64,000 bases of DNA from Bacteroidota bacterium (GTDB lineage Bacteria > Bacteroidota > Bacteroidia > Flavobacteriales_D > Crocinitomicaceae): NCBI GenBank assembly GCA_030148165.1, contig JASBTZ010000008.1, forward strand, positions 1-64,000. Direction: 5' to 3'. The position numbers and the translations under genes were made by a program. The notes under the pieces are model-generated. The model made no database searches, was not told the DNA's origin, and saw only the letters and a list, made by a program, of their open reading frames with translations. Shown one piece after another: positions 1 to 9,339 of this stretch (position 1 is its first letter; the number at the start of each line of letters is the position of its first letter).

Positions 1-1
1 C

Positions 2-553
2 ACGCCATCGTCCTCGACTGTTTCGATACTAAACCCAACGGTTAACTTTGAGAACACATCGGTTAATGCGACAAGCTATGTTTGGGACTTTGGAGATAAT
101 AGTCCAACGACAACGGAGGAGAATCCAACACATAACTTCCCATCAGATGAACCGGGCAATTATGTAGTTGAATTAATTGCATACTCAGATCTTGGATGTA
201 CGGATACAGCATGGATAGTGATTACTGTTAATGAGGAGTTGATATTCTACGTGCCGAACACCTTTACTCCGGATGAAGATGATTATAACCCTGTATTTAA
301 ACCTGTATTTACAAGTGGATACGATCCATATGATTTCGAGTTATTGATCTTCAATCGATGGGGAGAAATAGTTTGGGAATCACACGATCCGGATGCAGGA
401 TGGGACGGAACCTACGGAGATGGCTCTCTAAACAACAACTTTTTGTATGATGGGGAAGTTCAGGACGGAACATATACCTGGAAGATCACATTTAAGACAA
501 CCATGTCAGATGAACGCATTCAGGTGGTTGGTCATGTCAATGTGATTAGATAA
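2..553 (+). CDS. T9SS type B sorting domain protein, 3' part (PKD domain + C-terminal sorting domain)
   Basis: The reading frame is open from the first bases of the window, so the start lies outside and only about 183 residues are visible. The first 75 or so form a PKD domain (the WDFGD motif is present). The last 100 or so residues are a gliding-motility-associated (type B) C-terminal sorting domain: VPNTFTPD at its start, FNRWGE in the middle, DGTYTWK near the end, closing with GHVNVIR. Known role of this domain: it directs a protein through the type IX secretion system to the cell surface. The same PKD plus sorting-domain arrangement, with close sequence similarity, ends the gene at 1216, so the two are paralogues; this copy has an insertion of about ten residues before DGTYTWK. 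A strong terminator follows. Ligand or substrate is unknown. Confidence 0.9.
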   Translation, partial: TPSSSTVSILNPTVNFENTSVNATSYVWDFGDNSPTTTEENPTHNFPSDEPGNYVVELIAYSDLGCTDTAWIVITVNEELIFYVPNTFTPDEDDYNPVFKPVFTSGYDPYDFELLIFNRWGEIVWESHDPDAGWDGTYGDGSLNNNFLYDGEVQDGTYTWKITFKTTMSDERIQVVGHVNVIR

Positions 554-580
554 AATACGTACTTAAATACACATCGGATG

Positions 581-606
581 AAGGGGATGAAAGTCCCCTT
601 TTTTTC
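581..606 (+). terminator. Rho-independent terminator after the first T9SS gene
   Basis: A perfect seven-base stem (AAGGGGA / TCCCCTT) with a six-base loop is followed directly by a run of T. It lies 28 bases after the stop of the T9SS gene and separates it from the next transcription unit. Confidence 0.85.
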
Positions 607-696
607 TACCAACTCATTAATTGTGTTAAATATTTAAACACGTGGTTGGATTTTGTGATATATACTGGATTAGCGACGGTTTCTTTCTAAGGATAG

Positions 697-704
697 TAAC
701 TTTG
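697..704 (+). promoter_or_regulatory. TAACTTTG, -7 promoter box
   Basis: Perfect match to the Bacteroidetes -7 consensus TANNTTTG. It lies 50 bases upstream of the gene at 755 and downstream of a terminator, so it probably drives the 755-4527 pair. I see no TTTG -33 box at the usual spacing. Confidence 0.6.
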
Positions 705-754
705 TGACAACTATACTGTTTTAGTAACGTATTACTAATGTCCAGAAAACTAAT

Positions 755-1216
755 ATGAGCAAACGAAAAGTACTTGCATTTTTACTCCTTACCTTCATAG
801 CGAAATTTAGCTTGGGTCAACAAATGGACCCTTCAGAAAATTGGCAAACCTATTCGACTTTTGACGGTATAGAGGTATCATTTAAGCTTGATAATTGCAC
901 AGGTGTGCAAGGTATTAATGGAAATGAAGTGAAACTGGTTCTTAGGTTTTCAAACACAAGCCAATCAACAAAAACTATTAGCTGGCGCCCGCAATGGTAT
1001 AGGGATGGTTCATGTGTGAACTGCCAAAATATCAATAGCAATGAATTTGATTTTTCCCTTGAGTTACAACCAGGTGAGGTAAAAGAAGGGAGCGCTTGTA
1101 ACAAAGACAAACGCTTCTATATGTTCTCACATTGGAAGAATGTCGTACAAGGTATGGATCATAAGCGCCTCACAAATTTCGAATTTATTAATACAGAAGT
1201 AACAGAGAATCTGTAA
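755..1216 (+). CDS. Small exported protein of unknown function
   Basis: Codes for 153 residues with a clear Sec signal peptide (basic start, hydrophobic core, ending near SLGQQ at residue 22-23). The mature part is polar, with four cysteines (one near residue 48, a CVNC pair, one near residue 113) that could form disulfides outside the cytoplasm. I do not recognise a family. Its stop overlaps the start of the large T9SS protein by one base (TAATG), so the two are almost certainly cotranscribed and perhaps translationally coupled. That suggests, as inference, a partner, assembly or anchoring role for the neighbouring surface protein. Confidence 0.8.
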   Translation: MSKRKVLAFLLLTFIAKFSLGQQMDPSENWQTYSTFDGIEVSFKLDNCTGVQGINGNEVKLVLRFSNTSQSTKTISWRPQWYRDGSCVNCQNINSNEFDFSLELQPGEVKEGSACNKDKRFYMFSHWKNVVQGMDHKRLTNFEFINTEVTENL

Positions 1217-4200
1217 TGAAAAAAGTAGTTGGATTATTAAGTTTCTTTTTATTCTTCATAAGTAGTTGGGGAAATGCTCAATGCTCCGTTGATATTGGTC
1301 CTGATGTTATCATCAATTGTGGTGATTCGGTAACAATAACCGCGATGGGATCAGGTAATGTCCCACTACTCCTGACAGATTTCAATAATAATCAGGCTGG
1401 TCCGGGATGGGCGTCAACCGGAGGCGCACAATTTTCGCAACCTTGTGGTCCTGGTGTAAATAATACCCCCTATTACTGGGCTTCAACTTCAGCAGGAACA
1501 CCAGCATTAACAACTGTTGGTTTTGATGTTAGTTGTGGTGCGACCATTACTTGGGATATGGTGTACTCCGTTCAAGGTGGCGCATCGCCATGTGAGGGAC
1601 CAGATTTACCGGATGAAGGTGTCACTTTTGAATACTCATTAGATGGAGGTATAACATGGATTCAGCTGGGTTATTGGGATCCAAATGGCGGAAACGACCC
1701 ATTCCTGACAAATTGGAATAGTTATACAATTACAATTCCACCGGGTGCGTGGGGGCCAAATACAATGTTCCAGTGGATTCAATATAACTCTTCAGGTACA
1801 TGTTGCGATAACTGGGGCATTGATAATGTATTAATCGTGCCGGGACTTTGCGGTGTGAATTGGGTGTATGATTGGTCAATGATTCCGGGAGCACCGGATT
1901 CAATAACACAGACAGTGGCTCCAATGACAACTACACAGTATTCGGTAATTCTAACAGATGGAACAGATATTTGCTATGATACTATCAATGTCATTGTTAA
2001 CCCATTATTAGCTGCAGCAACTACTTCGGCAACGGATCTAACCTGTCCGAACAGTGCAGATCTTGACGTACAGTTTACAAACAATAACGCTGGTTCAATA
2101 GTAGATGATTTTGACCCCACTATAGATATGGCTATGTGGTCTGATGTTCAGAACGGAACTCCCGGTACAGGATGTACTTCGATGTCGGGTAATGCACTGC
2201 ATTTTAATGGTGCAGGAACTAGACAGGTAACAACGGTTCCGATTAACACAACTGTATGTGGTATGGTAGATTTCTGCCTCTTTATGGGTAATACAGGTTC
2301 AGGTGGTGCACCTTGTGAGAATGCCGACGCAGGTGAAGACGTGGTTTTTGAGTATTCAACAAATGGAGGGGCTACATGGACGATTATCACAACATACGCA
2401 CATACGCTTTGGGATAACAACAACAGCTGGCAGTGTTTTACGCTTCCAATTCCGCCACCTGCTCAGACTACCAACACCATGTTCCAATGGAGACAGTTGA
2501 GTAACAGTGGTAATAATATGGATAACTGGGCATTGGATAATGTAGATATTGCATGCGCACCTCCAGCATTTGATTATGTTTGGACACCGGCAACAGGATT
2601 AAGTTCTGACACAGTTCAAGCGCCTAATGCATGTCCGGTTGATACCACAACATACACTGCAACTATTATGGATCCTTCATCAGGATGTTCAGCTCAAGCT
2701 AGTGTAACGATCAATGTAACTTGTATGTGTATGTTCACACAGTTTACAGCAAATGTGAGTAATTGTCTGAATGGAAATGAATTTGAAATTACAGGAGAAT
2801 TTGAATACGTAGAAGATCCGGGAACAGGAACAATTGTGGTTGAGGCCACCAATTCTTCCGGAACAGTCACTCAGGTGTTTAATCCACCATTTATTACACA
2901 ACAGTTATTTAATTACACATTAACGGGTCTGATTGCGGACGGTTCTCCGGTTACAGTAGAAGTCTATTTCTCAGATGATTTATCATGTACGAGTCAGATT
3001 GTAGATGTATCCCCCGTTTTACCGACACTAACAGCAATCACCGGAGGAGGAATTTATTGTCCGAACGATCCGATTACAGACATAACTGTTGACGTAACCG
3101 GTAATGGTCCATGGACAGTTGATTATACATTAGATGGAACACCTATGACTGCCACTGGAGCGGGTACATCAATTTCATTGGGAAGTGCACCTGGAGTATA
3201 TCAAATCGTAACGGTAAATGATTCTGCTTGTACGAATTCAGCAGTAGGACTAGACTCAATTGTTATTCATCCGGAACCAACGATTATTGACATGTTTGGT
3301 GGTGACACTTATTGTCAGGGGGATTCAATCTCCAATATCGAAATTGACATGACCGGAACCGGCCCATGGACAGTTAATTATACGATTGATGGAAATGCCA
3401 CATCTGCTTCTGGTACGAGTCCGGTACAATTGGGTACACAACCGGGGGTTTACGTGGTAACTTTGATTTCTGATGCGAATTGTTCTTCAAATGTGAATGA
3501 TACTGAATCGATCATTATTTCACCGGCACCGCCTGTATTTGCAGGAGCAGACTTTATTTCATGTGATGGTGATCCAATTACTCTTACAGCTACCGGAGCT
3601 CAAACATATGTATGGAATAATGGGGTAACGAATGGTGTTCCTTTCGTACCGTCTGTGACAACAACCTATACGGTAGAAGGAACGGACGCAAATGGTTGTA
3701 TTGCAACGGATGCCATTACAGTAACGGTAGAAGCTCTTCCAGACCCTCAATTCTTTGCTGACACTTTGCTGGGTTGTGATCCTCTAACAATAACTTTCGT
3801 TAATACTACTCCGGGTAACATGGCTAATTGTGAATGGAACTTTGGTGATGGAGGAACAGGAAATAGTTGTGATACAATCCAAAATATATACAATGGTAGC
3901 GGTTATTTCGATGTAACGCTGACAACCACATCGGTTAATGGTTGCGTTAATTCCATAACATATTCGGATTACATATATGTGGAGCAAGTACCAGAAGCGC
4001 TGTTCAATGTTTCAAGCCAGATTGTAATGAGTCTGGATCCGGAAGTGGTCTTTAGCAATCAAAGTACAGGAGCTGTTAATTACTTATGGGATTTCGGTGA
4101 TGGTTCTCCTACAACAACTGATGTGAGCCCTTCACATGCCTTCCCGGGAGAAGTAGATCATTCATATCCTGTTTGGTTATATGCATATTCGCCAATTGGC

Positions 4201-4527
4201 TGCGTGGATTCTATGCGCTTGTATATCAAGGTGAACGAAGAAGTGATCTACTATATTCCGAACACTTTTACACCGGATGGCGACCAGCATAATCAGCAGT
4301 TTCAGCCAATCTTTACAGCCGGATATGATCCGTATGACTTTAATTTGAAGGTCTTCAATCGTTGGGGGCAGATTGTATTCGAAACCTACAATGATGAAAT
4401 TGGTTGGGATGGAACTTACAATGGCGTGCTTGTTCCTGATGGAACGTATACCTGGAAGATAGAATTTAAGACGAGCGCTACGGATGAACGAATGATGATC
4501 TCAGGTCATGTGAACCTCATTCGATAA
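1216..4527 (+). CDS. Large T9SS type B surface protein with two reelin-like modules, Ig-like repeats and PKD domains
   Basis: 1103 residues. A signal peptide covers residues 1-21. Two related modules of about 150 residues follow (about 54-208 and 297-447); each has a CE..D motif, an FEYS..GG..W strand and ends in DNW.(I/L)DNV, which resembles the reelin subrepeat. Ig-like segments follow, including two tandem repeats of about 80 residues (about 605-770) that share GPWTV.YT.DG. PKD domains with FGDG motifs occupy roughly 845-1010, and the last 90 or so residues are a type B T9SS sorting domain (PNTFTPDGD ... FNRWGQ ... DGTYTWK ... GHVNLIR). Family knowledge: such proteins are exported by T9SS and displayed on the surface, often as adhesins. 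The specific ligand is unknown. It ends two bases from the convergent proline dehydrogenase gene. Confidence 0.88.
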   Translation: MKKVVGLLSFFLFFISSWGNAQCSVDIGPDVIINCGDSVTITAMGSGNVPLLLTDFNNNQAGPGWASTGGAQFSQPCGPGVNNTPYYWASTSAGTPALTTVGFDVSCGATITWDMVYSVQGGASPCEGPDLPDEGVTFEYSLDGGITWIQLGYWDPNGGNDPFLTNWNSYTITIPPGAWGPNTMFQWIQYNSSGTCCDNWGIDNVLIVPGLCGVNWVYDWSMIPGAPDSITQTVAPMTTTQYSVILTDGTDICYDTINVIVNPLLAAATTSATDLTCPNSADLDVQFTNNNAGSIVDDFDPTIDMAMWSDVQNGTPGTGCTSMSGNALHFNGAGTRQVTTVPINTTVCGMVDFCLFMGNTGSGGAPCENADAGEDVVFEYSTNGGATWTIITTYAHTLWDNNNSWQCFTLPIPPPAQTTNTMFQWRQLSNSGNNMDNWALDNVDIACAPPAFDYVWTPATGLSSDTVQAPNACPVDTTTYTATIMDPSSGCSAQASVTINVTCMCMFTQFTANVSNCLNGNEFEITGEFEYVEDPGTGTIVVEATNSSGTVTQVFNPPFITQQLFNYTLTGLIADGSPVTVEVYFSDDLSCTSQIVDVSPVLPTLTAITGGGIYCPNDPITDITVDVTGNGPWTVDYTLDGTPMTATGAGTSISLGSAPGVYQIVTVNDSACTNSAVGLDSIVIHPEPTIIDMFGGDTYCQGDSISNIEIDMTGTGPWTVNYTIDGNATSASGTSPVQLGTQPGVYVVTLISDANCSSNVNDTESIIISPAPPVFAGADFISCDGDPITLTATGAQTYVWNNGVTNGVPFVPSVTTTYTVEGTDANGCIATDAITVTVEALPDPQFFADTLLGCDPLTITFVNTTPGNMANCEWNFGDGGTGNSCDTIQNIYNGSGYFDVTLTTTSVNGCVNSITYSDYIYVEQVPEALFNVSSQIVMSLDPEVVFSNQSTGAVNYLWDFGDGSPTTTDVSPSHAFPGEVDHSYPVWLYAYSPIGCVDSMRLYIKVNEEVIYYIPNTFTPDGDQHNQQFQPIFTAGYDPYDFNLKVFNRWGQIVFETYNDEIGWDGTYNGVLVPDGTYTWKIEFKTSATDERMMISGHVNLIR

Positions 4528-4528
4528 A

Positions 4529-5704
4529 TTACTTCTTTTTTCTTCGTGCTCTCTCCTTCATAATTAGAGATAGCTCTCTACTCGTCTGACCAGCGACTGA
4601 TGTATTTTCCTCAGCTCTTCTTATCAGATAAGGCATCACCTCTTTTATTGGCCCATATGGAACATACTTCGCTACCATGTAGCCATGATCAGCCAGGTTG
4701 AATGAAATATGATCGCTCATACCCAAGAGCTGTGCAAAGTAAATTCTAGGGTCGTCATTTGTAATTTGATGCTCTTTCATTAATTCTGTCAGATACAATG
4801 AACTTTCTTCGTTATGAGTTCCGGCGCAAATAGAAACCCTGTCAATGTGATCGATAGAGATCTTGAGTGCCTTGTTGAAATCGCGGTCAGAAGAAGCTTT
4901 GTCTGGCTGAATTGGGGAAGGGTATCCCTTTTCTTCGGCACGTTCACGTTCTTTCTCCATGTAGGCTCCTCTGACTAATTTCATTCCGAGATAATAACCG
5001 TTTTGTTCAGCTTCTGCAATAGCCTCGTTTAAAAAAGTAATTCGATCATGGCGATACATTTGGAGCGTGTTGTAAACGATAGCTCTCCTTTGATTGTATT
5101 TTTCACTCATTTCAGTGACGATTCGATCGATCGTGTCCTGGATCCATGACTCTTCTGCATCAATGAATACGGGTACATCAGCATCTTTTGCTGCACTACA
5201 TATTTCATCGATTCGTTCGACAATTCGCCGATAAGAATTTAGTTCTGATTCGGATAAGTTATCTATAGAATCATTTGCCTTTTCCAGAATTTCGAAAGTT
5301 GCTATTCCGGTCGTTTTAAATACTGCAAATGGAATATTAGGATTCTGTCTTGCTTCTTTGATTGTCTCTAAGATTTCATTTAGCGTATTATCCAAATCAT
5401 CCTCGCTTGTTTTCCCTTCAACGCTATAGTCCAGAATCGTTTTAACATTTCGTTCAGCCAACTGTTTCGATGTATCAATGGAGTCTTTTATGGACACACC
5501 ACCACAAAACTGTTTGAATATCGTCCGCTTAATTATACCCTTAACGGGCATACGGGTTTTCAAAGCGAAATTAGTCATCCATTTACCAAAGCGAACCATA
5601 CTCGTACTTCCGACCAATTTAAATAGCCAATAAGCACGTTTAAGATCTTTATCCGATTTTCCCCGGAAAGCGACTTCAGTATTTTCGAACGAAATCATAC
5701 GCAA
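4529..5704 (-). CDS. Proline dehydrogenase
   Basis: 391 residues, the monofunctional size, not the PutA fusion. The enzyme oxidises proline to pyrroline-5-carboxylate using FAD and passes electrons to the respiratory quinone pool. The FAD/substrate barrel is recognisable by LVRGAY at residues 243-248 with the following KERERA segment, and by PYLIRRAEEN near residue 355, whose arginine pair binds the proline carboxylate in this family. It is convergent with the T9SS gene with almost no gap and stands alone on its side. No P5C dehydrogenase is visible nearby. An alternative start two codons downstream (ATG at 5698) is possible. Confidence 0.93.
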   Translation of the reverse strand: MRMISFENTEVAFRGKSDKDLKRAYWLFKLVGSTSMVRFGKWMTNFALKTRMPVKGIIKRTIFKQFCGGVSIKDSIDTSKQLAERNVKTILDYSVEGKTSEDDLDNTLNEILETIKEARQNPNIPFAVFKTTGIATFEILEKANDSIDNLSESELNSYRRIVERIDEICSAAKDADVPVFIDAEESWIQDTIDRIVTEMSEKYNQRRAIVYNTLQMYRHDRITFLNEAIAEAEQNGYYLGMKLVRGAYMEKERERAEEKGYPSPIQPDKASSDRDFNKALKISIDHIDRVSICAGTHNEESSLYLTELMKEHQITNDDPRIYFAQLLGMSDHISFNLADHGYMVAKYVPYGPIKEVMPYLIRRAEENTSVAGQTSRELSLIMKERARRKKK

Positions 5705-5771
5705 AAATAACCGCTTTTGAATATGGTGAAATGATTCTCATCAACTTTTTAATTTGCGTGGGACAATTCTC

Positions 5772-5779
5772 TATTTTTG
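5772..5779 (+). promoter_or_regulatory. TATTTTTG, -7 promoter box for aroB
   Basis: Perfect TANNTTTG match. It overlaps a possible upstream start codon (5777), so the transcript should begin after that codon. This decides for the ATG at 5795 as the aroB start. A TTTG lies 15 bases upstream, closer than the usual spacing. Confidence 0.6.
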
Positions 5780-5794
5780 TATGGATTAAGCGAT

Positions 5795-6874
5795 ATGCAA
5801 ATCATAGAAACAAATAACTATCAAATAGAATTCGGACCCCTCGCTGAGTCAGGTCTTAACGATCTGTTAAAGGAGTATTATAGTGAAAGAATCAAACTTA
5901 TTCTCGTTGATGAAAACACGCATGAAAACTGTTTGTTCTATCTATTAGAATCAGTCAGCGAATTGCATGGTGCCGAAATCATTCAACTACCTTCCGGTGA
6001 AGAAAACAAAACGTTGGAAGTAAGTGCTAACGTGTGGGAAGCATTCTCCGAATACTTGATCTCCAGAGGAGACATTCTAATTAATCTAGGTGGAGGGGTA
6101 ATATCTGATATAGGTGGATTTATTGCCTCTTGTTATAAGCGTGGAATTGATTTTGTCAATATCCCAACTACCTTATTAGCGATGGTGGATGCTTCAGTTG
6201 GAGGAAAAACAGGAGTGAACCTTGGACCATATAAAAATCAGGTTGGTTCATTTGCCTTTCCAAAAGGAATCTACATGGATACAGTTTATCTGGACACATT
6301 GCCCGAAATAGAGATATACAATGGTTATGCGGAGATGCTTAAACACGGTTTGATCGCAGATAAAGAATTGTTTGACAGCATTTTAAATGCAGCTAATTCA
6401 GGAGAATTACCTGATGATGAAATGATAATCGAGTCGATTAAGATTAAACAGCAAATCGTCGAAGAAGATCCATATGAGCAGGGGGCAAGAAAAAAATTGA
6501 ATTTCGGTCACACCATTGGTCATGCAATTGAGGGACATTTTCTGCATAAGATGAAGATTTCTCATGGCCATGCTGTTGCATTGGGGATGGCTATGGAAGC
6601 ATTCTTGTCTTTTAAGGAAGAACTACTATCCAAGGATGATTTTGAATATGTGGCTAATTCCCTCCTTGCTATCTACGAATTGCCAGTGTTTTCAGACGAT
6701 GATATACATGAAATGATCGAATTGCTCAACAATGATAAAAAGAATGAATCCGGAAAGATAATGTGCAGCCTTCTGGATTCATTGGGTTCATGTGCATATA
6801 ATATTGAAATTTCCGAGCAGAAATTCCTCGATACCTTCATGCATTTTAAAAATCTAAATCTAAGTCTGAATTAG
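5795..6874 (+). CDS. aroB: 3-dehydroquinate synthase
   Basis: 359 residues. Second step of the shikimate pathway: DAHP to 3-dehydroquinate, with NAD and a divalent metal. The glycine-rich NAD segment GGGVISDIGGF and the NIPTTLLAMVDASVGGKTG signature are intact, as are the metal-binding positions in AEMLKHG, FGHTIGHAIEG and SHGHAVALGM. I chose the ATG at 5795 over the possible start at 5777 because a perfect -7 box overlaps the latter. The gene is monocistronic and convergent with the MerR-type gene; no other shikimate genes lie in the window. Confidence 0.95.
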   Translation: MQIIETNNYQIEFGPLAESGLNDLLKEYYSERIKLILVDENTHENCLFYLLESVSELHGAEIIQLPSGEENKTLEVSANVWEAFSEYLISRGDILINLGGGVISDIGGFIASCYKRGIDFVNIPTTLLAMVDASVGGKTGVNLGPYKNQVGSFAFPKGIYMDTVYLDTLPEIEIYNGYAEMLKHGLIADKELFDSILNAANSGELPDDEMIIESIKIKQQIVEEDPYEQGARKKLNFGHTIGHAIEGHFLHKMKISHGHAVALGMAMEAFLSFKEELLSKDDFEYVANSLLAIYELPVFSDDDIHEMIELLNNDKKNESGKIMCSLLDSLGSCAYNIEISEQKFLDTFMHFKNLNLSLN

Positions 6875-6886
6875 TTTAAGAACGAT

Positions 6887-7234
6887 CTAATTATCTTTTA
6901 GATTCAGAAGTTTATCTTTTAAATCCTTTAGTCTGTTGATCACCTCTTCGTCTTTACTGTCATCGATTTCCTGAGGTTGATCTTTTTTTCGAATAGCTTT
7001 TTTAGCTCCATCCAGGGTATATCCTTGCTCCTTTACAAGTGAGTAAATTCGGTCGATTTTGGCGATCTCTTTTGGTGTAAAAAGTCTGTTACCCTTTTTG
7101 TTTTTTTTAGGCTGAATTGTAGGAAATTCCTTCTCCCAAAAGCGAATAAGGGAGGTGTTTACGTCGAACATGTCTGCGACCTCTCCGATCGAGTAATATA
7201 ACTTAGTTAGTTGATTTTCAGTTATTCGCGACAA
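6887..7234 (-). CDS. MerR-family transcriptional regulator (short, DNA-binding domain only)
   Basis: 115 residues. The N-terminal winged helix-turn-helix matches the MerR family (YYSIGEVADMFDVNTS, then IRFWEKEF and GNRLFTPKEI), followed by the usual second helical pair and a short charged coiled-coil tail. There is no effector-binding domain and no metal-binding cysteine pair, so ligand and target are unknown. The protein matches the small MerR proteins widespread in Bacteroidetes. The only suitable start is a TTG at 7234; no ATG precedes the conserved domain. Confidence 0.88.
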   Translation of the reverse strand: MSRITENQLTKLYYSIGEVADMFDVNTSLIRFWEKEFPTIQPKKNKKGNRLFTPKEIAKIDRIYSLVKEQGYTLDGAKKAIRKKDQPQEIDDSKDEEVINRLKDLKDKLLNLKDN

Positions 7235-7312
7235 TAGTTAGAGCTTTGGTATCGAAGATAATTATTATTTCTCAGTTTGAGCAGTGGAAATTATTTTTTG
7301 TTTCTTTAGCCT

Positions 7313-8107
7313 ATGTTCGATGATACAAAACCGGTTTCGGACCTGATTCGCAGAAGAAGGGAGTGGATATTCTTGTTAATGGCAGGAATTTTTCTTGGTT
7401 CGCTGGCTATGCTCAATATACTTGGTGTTTCCCGGTTTATTGATCTTTCAGATTTTTTTGGATTTGATTCCGAATCGTCCATACGTTTTGTCATAGCCGT
7501 TGGCGTATTGCCCTACCCAATTACTTTTTTATGTACCGATCTTATATCGGAGCTCTATGGTAAGAAGCGGGCATCCATGGTTGTTTGGATAGGTTTGATC
7601 TTAAATATTTGGGTATTGTTCATCATGTGGTTAGGTGGTTGGATGCACCCTCCGGCGGAACTACTTGCGGATCAAAGTCTGCCGGTAACCGTTGAAAACG
7701 GTGCTGCGGTCATTCCACACGATTACGCTTTTTATCACATGCGAAAATTAACGTTCGGAGCTACACTATCATCAATGATAGCATACTTATGTGCTCAATT
7801 CGTTGATGTGCATGTTTTTCATTTGATTAAAAAGAAGACAAAAGGTAAAATGCTTTGGTTAAGAAATAACGGATCCACCTTAACAAGTCAACTGGTCGAC
7901 TCGGTTGCTGTAATTTTGATTACCCATTTTTATGCTCACGCACTTCCCATAGATCCTGCTGATGACCTCGTAATAGTACTTTGGTCTTTCATTCTGAGCA
8001 GTTACCTATTTAAGTTTTGTTTCGCATTATTCGACACGATACCGATTTATATTCTCGTACCTTATCTCCGTCGTTATCTTCAAATTGAAGACGAATTACG
8101 TTTTTGA
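7313..8107 (+). CDS. Queuosine precursor transporter (YhhQ/VUT family)
   Basis: 264 residues with about six hydrophobic membrane segments. The family signature is visible near residue 65-85: YPITFLCTDLISELYGKKRA, and a later QLVDSVAVILITHF segment. Members of this family (DUF165/VUT) import the queuosine precursors preQ0 or preQ1 for tRNA modification. The last 12 bases overlap the convergent MFS gene. No queuosine biosynthesis genes are visible here. The substrate assignment rests on family knowledge. Confidence 0.88.
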   Translation: MFDDTKPVSDLIRRRREWIFLLMAGIFLGSLAMLNILGVSRFIDLSDFFGFDSESSIRFVIAVGVLPYPITFLCTDLISELYGKKRASMVVWIGLILNIWVLFIMWLGGWMHPPAELLADQSLPVTVENGAAVIPHDYAFYHMRKLTFGATLSSMIAYLCAQFVDVHVFHLIKKKTKGKMLWLRNNGSTLTSQLVDSVAVILITHFYAHALPIDPADDLVIVLWSFILSSYLFKFCFALFDTIPIYILVPYLRRYLQIEDELRF

Positions 8108-9262
8108 ATTTCGTTTCTGAAGATGCCAGATCAGGAAGAAAATAGCGGTAAGTGCGAACACTACTCCTATTAGGAAAACTGTCAATAAGGAAGCTAAAGT
8201 GTTGTCGTAGCTAATTAATGTTATAGTAGATCCGGCCATGATACCCCCTTCGAGTGCAATGAACAGGGTTCCTGCACCAATACCTCTTCTATCAAATGTC
8301 GACAAATCCGCTGTCCATGCAAATAGGGTAGGACTTGATATTCCCGTCGATACACCGAATAGAATGGCACCAATCGTATACATGATCCATTCCGTTGAGA
8401 ATGCGATTGTTGTCATGCTGATAGCCATAAAACTCATTCCTATTACCAGTGTAGGTCTCCTTCCAATTTTATCTGAAAGGCTACTGGCGAAAAGTCTAAT
8501 GAGAATAGTAGAAATCATGTAAAACCCAAAAAACCAACCCTTATTAGAAATTCCAAGAAATGTGGACAGATCTGGTGTAACTACGAATACTATACCTGTT
8601 GAGATAGCTGAACAAAACATGACCGTAGCTGCTGGTCGGACATTTGGCTCAAAGATTTCGTTCCAACTGACTTTGATGAAATCAGTTTTAAATCGTTGTG
8701 GTTGAGGAAGCGTCTCACTTAAAAATGAAATCATAATTCCCGCTAAAAGTGTAAAAGCTGTACCAACCATAAATAAGCTATTCAGTCCCCAATTATCAAC
8801 AATCCATGAGGAGAAAAACTGACCGGATCCGATGCCAACCGATATAAAGGTTCCCCAAATACCCATGCCGATACCGCGACGGTCTTCGGGGAGAATATCG
8901 GTGATCAGAGCTGTGGCACCAGTTGGCAGAAAACCTGCACTGATACCATGAATAAAACGTAAAACGAGGAAACTAAACAAACCCGTAAGCGGATAGATCA
9001 AGCTGACTATTGATGCAACAATAACACCCATAATCATTACTTTTTTTCGGCCGATCGTATCGGATAATTTTCCTGAAAAGGGTCTGGATAGTGCAGCAGT
9101 TATCGAAAATAGAAAATAGATGAGTCCTTTGAGGTCAGCTCCTCCCAGGTCAGAAATAAAATCATTTAACTCGGGGAGGATCACACTGAAACTGATCATG
9201 AAGAACATAAGTGCTAATGATAGCAACCAAAAGTTCAATGGATATCCTTTGAGTTTCATCAT
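8096..9262 (-). CDS. MFS transporter (drug-exporter-like)
   Basis: 388 residues with twelve predicted membrane segments. The loop 2-3 motif of the major facilitator superfamily is present in the N half (GKLSDTIGRKKVM) and repeats in the C half (SSLSDKIGRRPTLV), and a motif-C-like glycine-rich stretch lies between. Substrate is unknown; the size and motifs fit 12-helix exporters. Two ATG codons are adjacent (9262 and 9259). The second lies exactly five bases after a perfect -7 box, matching the spacing at four other genes in the window, so 9259 is the more likely start. Confidence 0.9.
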   Translation of the reverse strand: MMKLKGYPLNFWLLSLALMFFMISFSVILPELNDFISDLGGADLKGLIYFLFSITAALSRPFSGKLSDTIGRKKVMIMGVIVASIVSLIYPLTGLFSFLVLRFIHGISAGFLPTGATALITDILPEDRRGIGMGIWGTFISVGIGSGQFFSSWIVDNWGLNSLFMVGTAFTLLAGIMISFLSETLPQPQRFKTDFIKVSWNEIFEPNVRPAATVMFCSAISTGIVFVVTPDLSTFLGISNKGWFFGFYMISTILIRLFASSLSDKIGRRPTLVIGMSFMAISMTTIAFSTEWIMYTIGAILFGVSTGISSPTLFAWTADLSTFDRRGIGAGTLFIALEGGIMAGSTITLISYDNTLASLLTVFLIGVVFALTAIFFLIWHLQKRNSKT

Positions 9263-9263
9263 G

Positions 9264-9271
9264 CAAAAGTA
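9264..9271 (-). promoter_or_regulatory. TACTTTTG, -7 promoter box for the MFS gene
   Basis: Perfect TANNTTTG on the minus strand. The ATG at 9259 begins five bases after the last G, so the message is predicted to be leaderless or nearly so. Confidence 0.6.
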
Positions 9272-9339
9272 CAGCTAATTCACCAATAAACGTTTAAGTC
9301 TGGTTGTAAGGAGACTCAACTTACTTCGTCAAATGTGAC

